Made by a program: the position numbers and the translations under genes
From: Charina bottae
Taxonomy: Eukaryota; Chordata; Lepidosauria; Squamata; Charinaidae
DNA length: 64,000 nucleotides
NCBI GenBank assembly: GCA_023362775.1
Contig: JALMGJ010000011.1
Location: forward strand, 25,715,501 to 25,779,500
Reading direction: 5' to 3'
Notes under the pieces: model-generated
The model's database searches: none
What the model saw: the letters and a program-made list of their open reading frames with translations, nothing else
Told to the model about the DNA's origin: nothing
Part shown: positions 1 to 13,400 of the stretch, piece by piece
Position numbering within the stretch: position 1 is the first letter of the stretch
Layout of the letters: every line of letters begins with the position of its first letter

Positions 1-495
1 ATGTACAAGATGACCCCACAAAAACTAGCTAAAATGTATGGGAATGTTTCCAACTTGTGTTGGAAATGTAAAAAAAAAGCGGGGTCATTTTACCATATGC
101 GGTGGACATGTGAGATTGCAAAGAAGTTTTGGACTCAAATACATTCATTGATGCAATATATTCTACAAATTCGAGTTTCATTTAAACCAGAACTATTCCT
201 ATTGGGAATATCAGAAGAACAAATAGGAAAACAATTTATAAGAATTACGCAATATATGACTACATTATCAAGACTCATATATGCACAAAATTGGAAAAAT
301 CAGACTATACCTATGATACAGGACTGGATGTTAAAAGTAATGGATATGGCAGAAAACGATAAATTGACATGTTTATTGAAAGAAAATTCAAATTATTATT
401 TTCTCAAAGAGTGGAAACCATTAACGGACTACTTGCAAAATGCAGGGGGGCAAAGCTTATATGGGGATTTGAAGAGTAAAATATATATAAATTGA
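1..495 (+). pseudogene. L1 ORF2 C-terminal fragment
   Basis: The reading frame holds the C-terminal cysteine-histidine motif of L1 ORF2 (CWKCKKKAG then H..WTC, residues about 20-40). Compared with the intact copy in this window it has a 6-base deletion near its start (the RWY stretch is reduced to K). A 1-base deletion just before the end makes the last ten residues read in the wrong frame (SLYGDLKSKIYIN instead of a frame ending in WGFED). The first ATG is an internal methionine, not a real start. It is a dead fragment. Confidence 0.88.
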
Positions 496-686
496 TATAT
501 TAGACAAGAAATGTTTTTTAATGTTATAAATAGAACTAGAATGTAAGATTAATTTTTTAAAATCACTATGACCAGGGATAAATCGGAAGTTGACTAATTT
601 CTATGTTTCATCTTTTTCTTCTTTCCTTGCTTTGTATTTGTATTTCTTTTTTTGTTTCCAACTTTTATCTATGTATATGTAAAACC

Positions 687-689
<3 letters not shown>
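1..689 (+). mobile_element. L1 LINE, 3' end (cut by window edge)
   Basis: This is the last part of an L1 ORF2 followed by its 3' untranslated region. It matches the end of the intact L1 at 26584-32899 nearly base for base, including the 3' UTR phrases after the stop (dark stretches such as 'aaatcggaagttgac'). The element continues to the left of the window or is 5'-truncated there; I cannot tell which. Its right end runs into an AT microsatellite, which probably grew from the A-rich tail. Confidence 0.9.

Positions 690-740
<51 letters not shown>
690..740. repeat. (TA)n microsatellite
   Basis: About 25 uninterrupted TA units at the end of the L1 fragment. The V2R duplication begins immediately to the right: 742 onward matches 22993 onward. 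Confidence 0.95.
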
Positions 741-744
<4 letters not shown>

Positions 745-1185
745 GAATTTCCAAATCCACTTTTCCCTATATTTTTATGTTATATGATATTGCTAACAGC
801 TTCATAAGAATACAAAAGTTCCTATTAGTTAATTTTAGTAAAGAAATAATTTAAAACTTATATTCCACTGCATGTAAAAAGCTGTCCATGCAAGCCCTTT
901 GGAAGAAGCGTTTTGGACTGTAGAGGGTAAACGGGACAAACTTCTTTTCCCAATTATTAAATCTATCTTTAGGGCTGCATGGCTGTGTCAGGGGCTGCTT
1001 CGGCTGACCACTTATGCTTGTGCACAGCCACTTTGCTGCACATTTCTCAAAGCGCACTGAAGCCCACCCATGCCTGCACATGCAAACAGGGAGTGCAGCA
1101 GTTCCCAAAGCAGCCTTATGACTCTGGAAAACATGATATTGTTTTCACAATTACAAAGTACAGCAAAGGGCATCATGCATTAAAA

Positions 1186-2090
1186 TCAACATTTATTTCT
1201 CTTCATTAATTTCTCCCTGTTGTTCAAGTCAGGCCTTAACACAATGACATAACATTTAGGGAGAAAGATGCAGACCAGCAAACCAGCACTAGAGGCCAAG
1301 ATGGAAAATATCTCCACCGCCACCGTGTATTTCCCCTTGGTGCTCAAGTAGGTTGGAACAAAGGAGATCCAAACACTGCAGAAGACCAACATGCTGAAAG
1401 TGATGAACTTGGCTTCATTGAACGTGTCAGGTAATTTCCTGACCAAAAAAGCAACTATGAAGCTAGTAAGAGCCAAGAAGCCCAGATAGCTTAGGACGCT
1501 GTAGAACATAGTCACAGAGCCTTGATTACACTGCAGAATGATTTCTTCCACTACTGAATCCATGTCAGCATCAGGGAAGGGGGGAGAGGTTGTCAGCCAC
1601 ATCATGCAAATACCTATTTGAATAAGAGAGCAGGAAATGACAATGGAGTTGGACAGTCGCTTTCCCACAAACATTCTCATCTTGGGTCCTGGCTTGGTGG
1701 CCAGGAAAGCCAGGACCACGGTGAATGTTTTTGCCAACACCGAAGAAACAGCCACTGCAAAGATGACCCCAAAAGTAGTTTGTTGCAGGAGACATACCAC
1801 CTTCTCAGGATGACCAATGAATAGGAATGCAGAAAGGAAGCAGAACAGGAGGGAGATGAGGAGAATGTAGGTGAGGTCTCGGTTATTGGCAATGACGATG
1901 GGAGTGTTGTGGTTCTTGACAAATGTTCCAAGCACCATCACTGAGACCAAAGAAAAGAAAAGAGCAAAGAAGGCTAAACTCATTCCCAGAGGTTCCTCAT
2001 AAGACAAAAAGGTGAGAGTCTTAGGGATACAGAAATCCCGGTTCCTGTTTGGATAGCGTTCATCTCTACAGGGGTAACATTGATTACTAT
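1186..2090 (-). CDS. V2R gene A exon 6: seven-transmembrane domain
   Basis: This final exon starts at a good acceptor (tttttcag) and completes a split Asp codon with the last G of exon 5. It opens with the end of the cysteine-rich region (QCYPC, then CIPK). The class C transmembrane bundle follows, with family hallmarks such as [10 protein letters not shown] before helix 1, NNRDLTY, and [11 protein letters not shown] in helix 6. It ends in [19 protein letters not shown] and a TGA at 1186-1188. An ATG upstream of the acceptor is in frame but lies in the intron. It differs from the gene B exon at only about a dozen residues. The region 840-1185, probably 3' UTR, is also conserved in B (23095-23431). 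Confidence 0.95.
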
Positions 2091-4367
2091 CTGAAAAATA
2101 CAATGTGATCTTCATCTTAGGAAGATTTCAATAATACACTTCGTATCTCAGTGCTATTCTATAACTATTTGTACAAATAAACTCCCTTATCATATCCTAA
2201 GATTTGTTCAGTTCTGATGTTGCAGTACTGAAAAAAATGTAATTTTACTGTGCATTGTGCTAAGGCTGATAAAATCATCCAGCCTTTTTTTTTATATTTT
2301 GATCATTGTTCTACTTTGTGTAGCACCTGAAGATTATCTAGTGACCTGTCAAATTCAAGTAAACCTTCTATATATAGAGCAAATTTTTCAGCAATGTTCA
2401 AAATTGATTAATGTGTGAATTATGTTTAGTAATCTCAGTGAATGGCAGATTTAAGGGCTTAGGTGTTTTGATTCTGGTGGCTTTCTCACCCACTTTAATT
2501 TCATTGATCACTACATCATCTACAAGGGTTGGGAGTTGGAGGCACTTTTTTTTTACAATAGTTCCACTCCTTCCTTAGAGGTATTCATAGTCAATGTTGG
2601 TCGTGGTAGGAAAGGTCAATCCCTTGGACACACCACTTCAGTTGACCTAGGTTTTAGGTTAAACAGTTTAATACCTATATGAATCTCACTGGAAGAAGTA
2701 ATATATAACATAATGCTGTATATGTATGATCTATGTTTTCTAGTCCTATGGCAAGAGACTCTTTTCCTAGCTTAAACTTGTATGCGATATGTGGCTTCTC
2801 CTTGAAATGGCAGGTGTTCACAATGACCTCTCAAATCCTGGCCATCTCACATGTGGGCTGCGGTAATGTACTCAACTTATACCTGTTCCTGAAAACCACC
2901 CTACTGCTGGTAAAAATGCAACATCACACTTAATCATTGGTGGAAGCCATTTTATTCATGAAACAGTTTTAGTGCAGAAGTCTACTGCGTGCTGGTTTGC
3001 TTCCAGGTACAATTGAAAGTGTGACCTTGCTATCCTTGAGAAAATGTATTTCAGGGAGAAACTGTATAGCTGATATCATCACATAGACAGGCCTTTCTTT
3101 GTTAGTCTCCACCATTTCAGAGATATGAAAGGTATGTGTTCATTCTCTGTGTGAGCTTTGTCATCTGGAAATCGTGCCTCCTGCAGTGGTTAAGCTGGAC
3201 ACCTACCATGAAGGTCCATGTTCAGATCCACCATCAATCACATAAGCTGACGAAATGACTTTGGCCAGTCACTCTCATCTCAATGTACCTCATAGGTCTT
3301 TTGTTTGTGGGAAAATAACAACTAGGGGCACTGTAGGGCCTAACTTGAGTTCCTGAAAGGGGAGATACACATTTAACAAATAGATATTTAAATAAATTAA
3401 ATGTCCTTATTATCATGTAAAAGTGGTAAAATATGACTTTTCTGAATAAAAGTCTTTAGAGGGTGAAGAATTGAGGGGTGAATATTATTCTTATTCTCAT
3501 GAGAGTAAGAGAAGGTCATTGGCTGGATGTGAGTTTTAAATATATAGGTGGAGGCTTTTGCTTACATCTATATCATCTATATCTCTGTTGTTATTGGACT
3601 ATTTCACACACAGACACATACACTGCTTGTTTTTGGATAAATAGAAGTCATGATATAAAAATACAAATACATACTTATGTACATACATACATACATACAT
3701 ACATACTGGAAAGATGCTATTACTGAACCAAAGTATCTGACAAACAAAATTTTATTGCCATACTCCTTTAGATTGCCATTGTTTTATTTGATATATCCAA
3801 GAAATCCACATTTCTTACCCTCCTCCTCTGAAATCTTCCCATCTGGGCATGGGATACAGTCGTAGCAGCAAAAGGGCTTCCCTTCCTTCACTTTCTTGCT
3901 GGAACCAGGGCGGCAACTCTCGCTGCATACTGAAAGAGGCTGAGACTATGAAAGAAGACAGTGGCATTCATGAGTATAATGATCTTGCATTTCTTCAGAA
4001 ACTCTTTTTTCTCAAGTGTGACTGGGCCCCACAGGATGTGCTCAGTTTGTTAATATATGTTGCTATTTTTATCTACTGAAATAATGAAGATGATACTGAG
4101 GATATTGGAAAGCTGCAGAACATAGTCTATAAACTTCTGGTCACCCAACAGTTTTTCGGTTTATTCAGCTCTACCTTACAATGAGACATTTTCAAACTGG
4201 GATTTTCTGAATCAGAGCAGCTTTGCCAAACAGAGAATCATGTTGTGTATCATGTTGTGACAGACACATTCCTACTTGAGCGAGGCTTGACCATTTGTAA
4301 AATCATGGATCCTTGATAAAGGAAAATAAAGCAAAAAAGTTAAACTAATTTATAAGTTACATATTAA

Positions 4368-4404
<37 letters not shown>

Positions 4405-7400
4405 GTAACAACAACAGTAATAGAACTACAGGGATCAGTTCCCTCTGCTAGGCAACTGTGGCAAGGAACTGCAATGTGACCTCAAAGATGTAATATTTGG
4501 ACTATCAATGAAAATCTGGAAATTTTGAAATGGTCTTATGAGTCAGATCCATTGATTCATGGTCTCCAAAACATATGTATGAAATCTTGAAAGCAAATTT
4601 TCAAGAATCAAGTATTATTGCACAACTTATGCATCAAAGGCCCTTCTTACTGAGAAAAAAGGTATTTACAGACATTCAACATAATGAATTCGAGTCATCA
4701 TCATCTTCATAACCAAAACTTTGAAACTGGAAAAAAATGCAATAGAAGAGCAAGTCACCCTAAATAGCCATTTGGATGCACTCATGAACATACTCAACAG
4801 TTGATTCAGCAGAATGAAAAAGAACTACAAGTGTCTGTATATCTACAAGAGCTTGTAGAAAATTTTTTGGAATACAATGAAATAAATTTTAAGAGAAAGA
4901 TTACCTCCTTTGAAATCAACTCAAATAAAACATTTAAAAGACATTTCTTATGGTGGAAACATGATTACCCAATCAATTTTTACCAAGACTATCAAAGAAT
5001 CAGCTCATGTATAGCCTTGCAACGGTAATAACAACAAAAATAAACTATAAATGGGAAGCAAACAGAACTAAAAATTAGGTGTCGAAGTGGAAAAGTAGAT
5101 GGGAAAATAAAAAAAAGTTTCAACCTGTAAATTTAAAGCAACAGAATTTGCAAAGTTAGCAAATATGAACAAGTTTGAAAAGCAATAAAATTGGATAGCA
5201 AATTGACAGGAGAAATCATGAAAGAATGAAAACAGAGAAATGCAACTTCTAAGAAAATTGAAAGATTTGAAAGTTGGAGCAAGCAGGAGCAAGCTATTCC
5301 AGTAAAAGAGGTCTGTAGCTTGAATCATGTCAACTGGATTTCTATTTTCTCAGTGGAAATGTTTCGCTCCTTATCCAAGGAGCTTCTTCAGTCTGAGCAA
5401 AGTTGGTAAGGGAATCCTAAATATGTTTCTAGGTAGCTGTGTGACCTTACACCTGGGGCTAGGTCATGGTTATATTGAGATGTTATTTTAAGTCCTTTTA
5501 TCATCTAAAATTTAAAATTTAAAACCTCCTTTAGATGATAAAAGGACTTAAAATAGCATCTCAATATAACCATGACCTAGCCCCAGGTGTAAGGTCACAC
5601 AGCCACCTAGAAACATATTTAGGATTCCCTTACCAACTTTGCTCAGACTGAAGAAGCTCCTTGGATAAGGAGCGAAACGTTTCCACTGAGAAAATAGAAA
5701 TCCAGTTGACATGATTCAAGCTACAGACAATTCCACCTGGATGACTGAGAACCTTCATAGACCAGTAAAAGAGGGAATATTAAATATATCAACATTTTGA
5801 AAGCTTAACTGAAAATGCAAAACCAAAAGAGTTCCCAAAAAGACAAGGAAAAATCCTGACATTTTGGAAAAAAAATATTTGGGATAATCAGATAAAGCAC
5901 AGTCAAAAGGTGAAGTGGATACCTGATATAAAAGGACAATATGATTAGATTGGAAAGACAAGCATTTCTGAACAATGTTTGAAAATAGTTAGAATTAAAA
6001 ATTTAGAATTTAGAATTTATTAAAGCCGTTAATATTTGGACTGTCCCTGTAATGAGCTACACAACAGGTATTGTGGGAGGTTGTGCGGATCCAGAATTGG
6101 CCTTTATAGCCACTTACGGATCCACCGTTAAAATTTTACCTTTGGAAGACAATCTTACTCGGCTACGAGTGATCGCCAATGATGATGATTGCTGACTGGA
6201 TAGACGTTGAACTGGGGTCTTTAAATCTCAGGACCCCAAACCTATGATAATTCATCATATATTACAACCAAACCATGGCAGTGATCATTTGTACTTTCTG
6301 AGGAAAATTGGTGGTCATGATTTGTTGTAAATGAAGCAAATGGTGGAAAATGAAACAGAAGCTCAAATACTTGCATAAAACAAGCAAAAAAAGAAAGAAA
6401 AATGATTTGCAAGGAAAACATTTTGAATGTGGTAGAATCCAAGGTAGCATATAAAACTGAACAGTTATAGCAGTTCATAAGAAAAATAATGAGAAGATGA
6501 ACTTCTTGTGTTGAATACCTGAAGAGAAAGTGAACAGTAGCAAAACTTGACAATGAGTTCAGATAGGATAGATCAAGAAATAAAGAGAAGGATTAATGTT
6601 TGCAGGACAAGAACAAGCACTAAAAACAAATGTTTTTTAAAAGATAAATAAATAAATAAAAGAAACAACTACAAACTTCAATTAGTCAAAGAAAAAAAGG
6701 GGGCTGTTTTTTCACCCAGTAAGAAGTGAAGCAATATTGCCAGACAGATAATAAAACAAGAGAAGGTCGTGGAGAAAAATGATATACCGAAATTTTTTTT
6801 AAGAGTACAGATTTTGTCCGAAAGCATTCTATGACTAAAACATTGGAATAAATTGAATAAACAAACAATCCCCCCCGCATAATTAGGAGCTGTAAGAGTA
6901 GAATTAAGACCTGAAAAAGGAATTATTCAACTTCATCACACTCAGCTTACATATGGTTTTGCAGAGAACATTGCAGAGAGAATGCATAACATGATAAGAA
7001 CCTCGTGAATAGGGATGGCAAATCTTGAAATTCACATATTTTCAGCACTGGTTGGATTCTGGATCCTACCTGATTAAACCAACTGTGCCAGTTTATGGTA
7101 CTGTCATTGATGGTGAGCATTTGGTCTGTAGCAACTCCAGGATCTACCTTCCCAACTTTCACTCTAACAAAGGAATGGTTTGAAGAAAAAACCCAGTTCA
7201 TTACATCCAGACCCACGACCAACTCTCCGTTGTGGTCAAGAGAAACTTGGTCGCTGGCACTGTTATTAAATGAGAGACCTTTGAGAAAGTGATGCAGCTG
7301 GAATGGAAAAAAAATGGGGGACAGTTTAGAAAGAATGGGGTTGGATAATTTGGAATCTATGAATCACAGTGGCATGAATGAAAGGTATTTCATTTCAGAA

Positions 7401-10400
7401 GATGGGAAGATGAAAAGGGAAAGAGCAAGAGTTTGCAACGGCCATCCACTATAAAGATTGGGGCTATATCTTGTTTGCATTAAAATAATGCCCACCCTGT
7501 AGGGTTATTGGGCCCTTTACCTGCCATGAAGCTTTCTGCTTCTGAAGCTTCAGTCCAACTCTCCCTGCTTTTCCTCTGTGTCTGCATTTAGATGAGAACA
7601 TGGCATGTAAAGCATGGGCCACAGCATAGACAGAATTATAGATGCTGTAGCTGTGACCAGTCATGCTCATTTCAAATAAACTTCCAGGAAGGTTTTCCAT
7701 TTTCTCTCTCCTGGTGCAGATATCACCATCTACCTCATCTGCATCTGACACATGAAATACACAACGGAAGGCCTGTTGCCAGAAATCTCTGATAAATCCA
7801 TCTTCGTTTGTGCTGAAAGGATTTCTACATTCAACAAATGATTTGAACCCTGGTGGATTGTTGGCATGAACTGTGAAGGACAGAGCACCATGGATTATAT
7901 GGGTGTCCAAATCCCTTTGATGGACAGTTGCAATAAACTCTATTTGGGTTGTCAATATCCACACTTTACCTTTTGCCATATTTGTAATTTTGTCTTGGTT
8001 TGATAGATATGGTAACCATCTCAATAATACCATGGAGTAAGATTCTCCATAGAAAAGCAGCACCTCAGTTTTAGTATCCATGATTTTATCATGAATTTTG
8101 GCACCTTTCTGAAAAAAAGCAGACATTTCATTGAGAGAATGTGTATAGAGAACTCTTTCTACGAAGTCAAAGCAGATGCCATGTTTGGAAAAGAGTGGAA
8201 TTATCATATTCAAAAATCTTTCTCCACTAGAATTATCCATGACACCAACCCCAATCCATGTCCATCTGAAGTGGAGAAGTAAAGATAGAATCCCTTCATA
8301 CTGGAGTTCTTCACTTGGGGTCATCTGAAAGAAGAAAAGGCCAGGAGTTTTATAATTCATCACTGGAGCAGAGCCGTAAATGAGCTGAAGAGAGAATGAG
8401 AACAGAGTGATGGTAACTGTCACAGTGAATTATTCCTTTCCAACATTCAAAGTTCTTCACATGTTAAATAAAAGGTCTTACAAGAACACCAAATCATATC
8501 ATTCAATGGTATTATGTGGTAGCTTTGAGTGTAGCTATTAGTTTCTGCCTTGAGGCCTCTTCATTTTGTTAGGATTTAGGGAGTAATGTCCTATTTTTTT
8601 TTAAAAAAATGCTTCCAATAATGAATTTTGTTGAAAGGAAAACATTTCCTCCTTTCCTTTCCTTTCCTTTCCTTTCCTTTCCTTTCCTTTCCTTTCCTTT
8701 CCTTTCCTTTCCTTTCCTTTCCTTTCCTTTCCTTTCCTTTCCTTTCCTTTCCTTTCTTCCTCTCCTCTCCTCTCCTCTCCTCTCCTCTCCTCTCCCTCTC
8801 TTAATATGAATTCATGACTTTAAATTTCTATTTTTTTGCAGTTTGCTTTCACTCAAAAATTTATTACATTTATTCTCTCCATTGAGTGCACTTTTCTGAA
8901 ATGAATACTCTCAGAGTTGTTTTCACATCATGAAAACAACAGAGACAATATTAATTATAAACGTCCCTTTATATCTTGTTTGATATAATCAAGTCAAGTT
9001 CCCTCTCTTGTATGAATAGGCTTTATTGAATGGGAAGAACCTTAGCTGTGTTGATGTGAGAAAAAAAGGCAACAAAAGTTCAGAAAGGGTGATGTCATCT
9101 GCAGATCAAAGGAAGATGGAATAGTAGTGAAGAATGTCAGAGAATTTTATTTATTTATTTATTTATTTTTCATATTTCTATCACCGTCCATCTCCCCTGA
9201 GGGGGACTCTATTCTATTCACAGTAGCTTTCGTAGAATTATCTTTATTTTTCATTCAGAAATTAAGGGGAAATTTTTGAAATCAGACTACTCTGAGATTG
9301 TTATACTTAACCTTGATAACTGTATATATATTTTTTCCAAAAACAAATACTTTGTATTAATCCATTTTAAAACATAAAACAATATGGCATAAGAATGGAC
9401 AATTCACATGGACAAAAATAAAGGAAAAGAAATTACACAACAAATAAATACATTAAAAAAACAAGAACAAGAACAACATGTAATTTTAACTATATCCCAA
9501 GTTCACCTGATTTTGTAAGCGTTTAAAAGGAAAAAACTAGGTTTTCAATGTTTCAATGTTGACAAGGACTGTCCAAGGTTTTTCAGAAGTGGTTTGCCAT
9601 TGCCTTCTTCCTAGGGCTGAGAGAGAGTGACTTACCCAAGGTCACCTTGTTGGCTTTCATGCTTAAGGGAGGACTAGAACTCACAGTTTCCTGGTTTCTA
9701 GCCTGGTGCCTTAACTACTATACCAAAGTGGCTCTATTTGCTATTGTTACAACATGGAAAAACCCATCTTTGTTTTCAAATGTTAAATTCTAAGTAGTTG
9801 GTATATAATTTAGAACAATATGCATATCTTTAAAAAGCAGAGCCTTCTCAATAATTTTGTCAAATTATTGTCAAAACCTTTCTTCAAAAGGGATGTAAGG
9901 AAGAACATGCCTATAACATATGAGTTAAAGTTTTTCCAGTGCCAACACAAATAATCCTTAATCCATCCTTTATGAAACATACTCGATGGTGTCCAGTAGA
10001 CATGAAAAACAAATTTTGATGGATTAATTCCAACTTTAGCACACAGGATATAAATGTAGCATTTTTCGAAACATGACTCAGTTGAAAAGAACTGGAGTGA
10101 ACTTTTAGATACTTAAATCCCTAAATATTTAATAAAATGATGAGGGACCACAAATTCTGTCTGTGTACACCATCCTGGTGACACATGCAACCCTAAAGGA
10201 AGTAAATTCAATCTACCCCAATAAATCCTATATCCAGAATATGAGCCATGTGACTGAATTTTACTCATTAGGGCTGGTAATGAGGAAGTACCATTACTAA
10301 GCAACACCAACATATTATTCACATAAAGAATGCCTTGTATTCAAAAGAGTCAACTTTAGCCCACTTAAATCAGAAGATGATATAATTTGCATTGTTAATG

Positions 10401-13400
10401 GTTCTAAGACTAAAAAGTAAAGGAGATAATGGGCATCCTTGCCCAGTACCCCTTTGCAATTCAATGGGTTCAGAGATCATGTGATCTGAAATCACATGAT
10501 CTCTGAATCTAAGCAATAGGTGAAAAATAATCTATTGATATCTATCTAAGAAAGTATGTAGGGAATCCATAGCTAATCATGACCTACTTCATGGTATCAA
10601 TATGAACTGTATCAAACGCCTGTGGGGTTTAAATTATTTTCTCTTATTGTTAACAAATGAACAAGGAAATGTATATTATCTGAACTTCTCTAAATTGTAG
10701 AAAACTAGATTGAGATGGGTGAATAATATCTGTCAAAATTAATTGTCACCTTTTAGCTAGAAGAGCAGTTAAGTTTTTAATGTCTTCATTAATTAATGCC
10801 GTAGATCTGTAACTGGCGCCTCCACTTGGACTTTTATTCCATTTTAAATCAGTGTTATATAAGCTTCATGAAGTGAATCCAGTAGTTTTCATATTTGAAA
10901 TGCCATTTTATAAAGATTTAATAAAAAAGGGAGCCAGAAGATTTTTGAACGCCTTATACCACTCTACAGGAAATACATCTGGGTCAGAAGCTTTCCCATT
11001 TTGCATCAATTGTAATATCTCATAACTCTCAATCAGAATTTGCATTTTCGAGATAGTGGTTGAATTTCCAGTCCTAACCAAAAATTCTCTATTAATCATC
11101 TTTCTATAGTATTTAAAAAGTCTGTAATTCCTGGTTATCTAAGGGACCATCTCATCCCCATTACATCATCCCGTCCCACCCGGGCTTGCAGAGAGGACAT
11201 GCTACGGACCCCATCGATTAAAAAATTTCATCTAACGGGGTCACGGAAGCGTGCCTTCTCTGCAGTAGCCCTTGCCCTCTGGAATATTCTGCCCGCGGAC
11301 ATAAGACAGTCCTCCTCACTCCTGGACTTCCAGAAAAATCTCAAGACCTGGTTTTGTCGATTTACCTGGAGCGGGAAGAAGAGTGTACATTCTTGGGGAT
11401 AGCTGGTACGTTAGGGTGGCCTTAGAGCGCCCTGTTCCCTTGGTTTAAAGAAGACTCTGCCACTTGGATTTTATCATATTTATTATAAGTATAAGTCTTA
11501 TTTGAATGTTATTTTAACTTATTTATAGTTGCATTTTAACTAATCATATTTTATTGTAAACCGCCCAGAGTCCCCCTTTGGGGAATGGGCGGTGATAAAT
11601 CTAATAAATAAATAATTAAATAAATAAATAATAGTTTACCTGCCTTTTTGTCAGATTCCCAATATTTAATTTTAAGTCTCTTTAAGCGGAAATCAACTTG
11701 ATCTCCATAAAATTTGCATAAACTGATCTTAGCCTGTTAATGTTTATTATAATTTGACCCTAAAGGATTATTAGCATATATGAGGGGGGGAAAGTTAAAC
11801 CACATATTCCAAATTGTTCTGATCCATCAATCTTTTTTTCTTATAAGCAGAAGCATAAGAAATAATACCTCCGCTTACATAAGCTTTATATGAATGCCAA
11901 ACCAGTACCTAATTGGCTGAATTCAGATTAAGTTACAAAAAGTGTTCTGTTTTTTAATATAATTCACAAAATCTTCTTGTTGCAGCAAAGTATTTATATA
12001 TGACAGAGCTTTCCAAACTGTGTGTCGCGACACAAAAGTGTGTCGCCACACACAGCGTGGTGTGTCGCCACACCACCCGGAAGCGGCGGTGCGTGCGTGC
12101 ACAGCGGCCGCCATGCATGCGCACGCCGCCGGACGCCCCTGCTGCCGCCGTGCACGCGCGCGCCGCCACACGCCCCCCTGCGCCGCCACCATGCGCGCGC
12201 GCCGCCGCATGCCCCCGTGCCACCGCCGTGCTCGCGCACCGCCGCACGCCCCCCCGTGCTGCCGCACGCCCCCGCGCGCCATCGCAGTGCGCGCGCGTGT
12301 CGCCGCCGCCGCCGCCGGTGTCACCAGCGGCGGCACTTTAGAAAGCACTGATATATGACCTTAAGTTTTTGAAAAAAGCATCCTGAATTTTAAGTATTAA
12401 TGTCACTGGAATATGATCAGAAATAACTATAGACTATATATCAGAGTCGATAACACAACATACTAGTGAAGAAGAAACCAAAAAAAAAAACTCTTCTAGA
12501 ACAAACTTTATGAGTGTATGAAAAAAAATGTATATTCTCTGTCCAGTGGATGTTGATACTGCCATATACTATCTACCAATTGAAATTATTTAATATAAGG
12601 TTGTAAAACCTTCTTTATTATAATTTTGTTTATATCTGATCTTTTTGGGCAAAATGTTCCTATCCCTACTTAAGTCTAGAGCTAAATTAAAATCTCCATC
12701 AATTATTAAGTGATCATATGCAGCATTAAATGATGTTGAAATACAATTGTGAAAATGCTCAGGAAATCTTGCGGTAGGGCCATAAAAATTAACCAGCCCA
12801 ATGTACACATTTGTTAACTTTAAACCCAAGATAATATAGTCAACATTTGGATCAATAACTTGCAGTCCCACAGTTACTGCAAAGATTTCTTAATTAATAC
12901 CATTACACCAGCTGTGTTGGTACTGATTTTTAACAAGTTGAAGAATATACAGAAAAGGCACTGATGCTCTTCATAAAAATCCCATTCTTTATCTTTGATT
13001 CATAAGGGAATCTGGAAAATCCAGACAGATGAAGAGGAAAAACTGAATTCCTATAATCAGACATATCCTGAGGTCATATATTCTACCTGTGGAACCTTGT
13101 AGATATCCAAGATATTTGCAATGTCCGTTGAGGTTTCAGAATCTAGTCCCCCAATCACTGCTGTCAGATGATTCTGAATGCCACAGATGTAGTTGGGAAC
13201 AAAGCTCTTCAGGTTGTAAAGCAGCAACATTGTGGCATGGTAGGTCTTCTGTGCACTGATATGGTTATCATAGATCTGGAAGCCCAAGGTGACGTTGGGT
13301 AAGATAGAAGGATTTTCATTGATCTCCTTCACTGCAAATTCCAGGGCAAGGATGTGTTGGTAATTCTTAGGCAGGAAACTGGAATGGAATAAAACTTTTC

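Larger units (their letters stand above)
9760..12900 (-). mobile_element. Ancient L1 relic in intron 2 of gene A
   Basis: Minus-strand fragments in the right order of a decayed L1 ORF2. Endonuclease pieces lie at 12590-12871 ([14 protein letters not shown], then [13 protein letters not shown]). The start of the reverse transcriptase is at 10908-11099 ([20 protein letters not shown]) and its later part at 10113-10322 ([18 protein letters not shown]). C-terminal traces (YWTPSSMF) are near 10000. It has many stops and frameshifts and is interrupted by the elements at 11150-11633 and 12004-12350. Gene B carries the same relic at 38880-40690, without those two interruptions. Confidence 0.8.

Noticed and set aside
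2091..2115. In-frame ATG just upstream of gene A exon 6 as a translation start
   Set aside because: It lies on the intron side of a strong acceptor, and gene B lacks it.
3930..3932. Nearer acceptor (ctttcag) for V2R exon 5
   Set aside because: Using it would put exon 5 out of phase with exon 4. The acceptor 10 bases upstream keeps the frame and the family PLSVC junction.
8651..8800. CRISPR-like or satellite array
   Set aside because: Pure pentanucleotide microsatellite with no spacers, also present at lower copy in gene B.
11923..12358. Six overlapping open frames of 81-141 codons on both strands
   Set aside because: They lie in the GC-rich hAT-like element, where stop codons are rare by composition. 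The residues are low-complexity Arg, Ala, Pro and His with no family resemblance.
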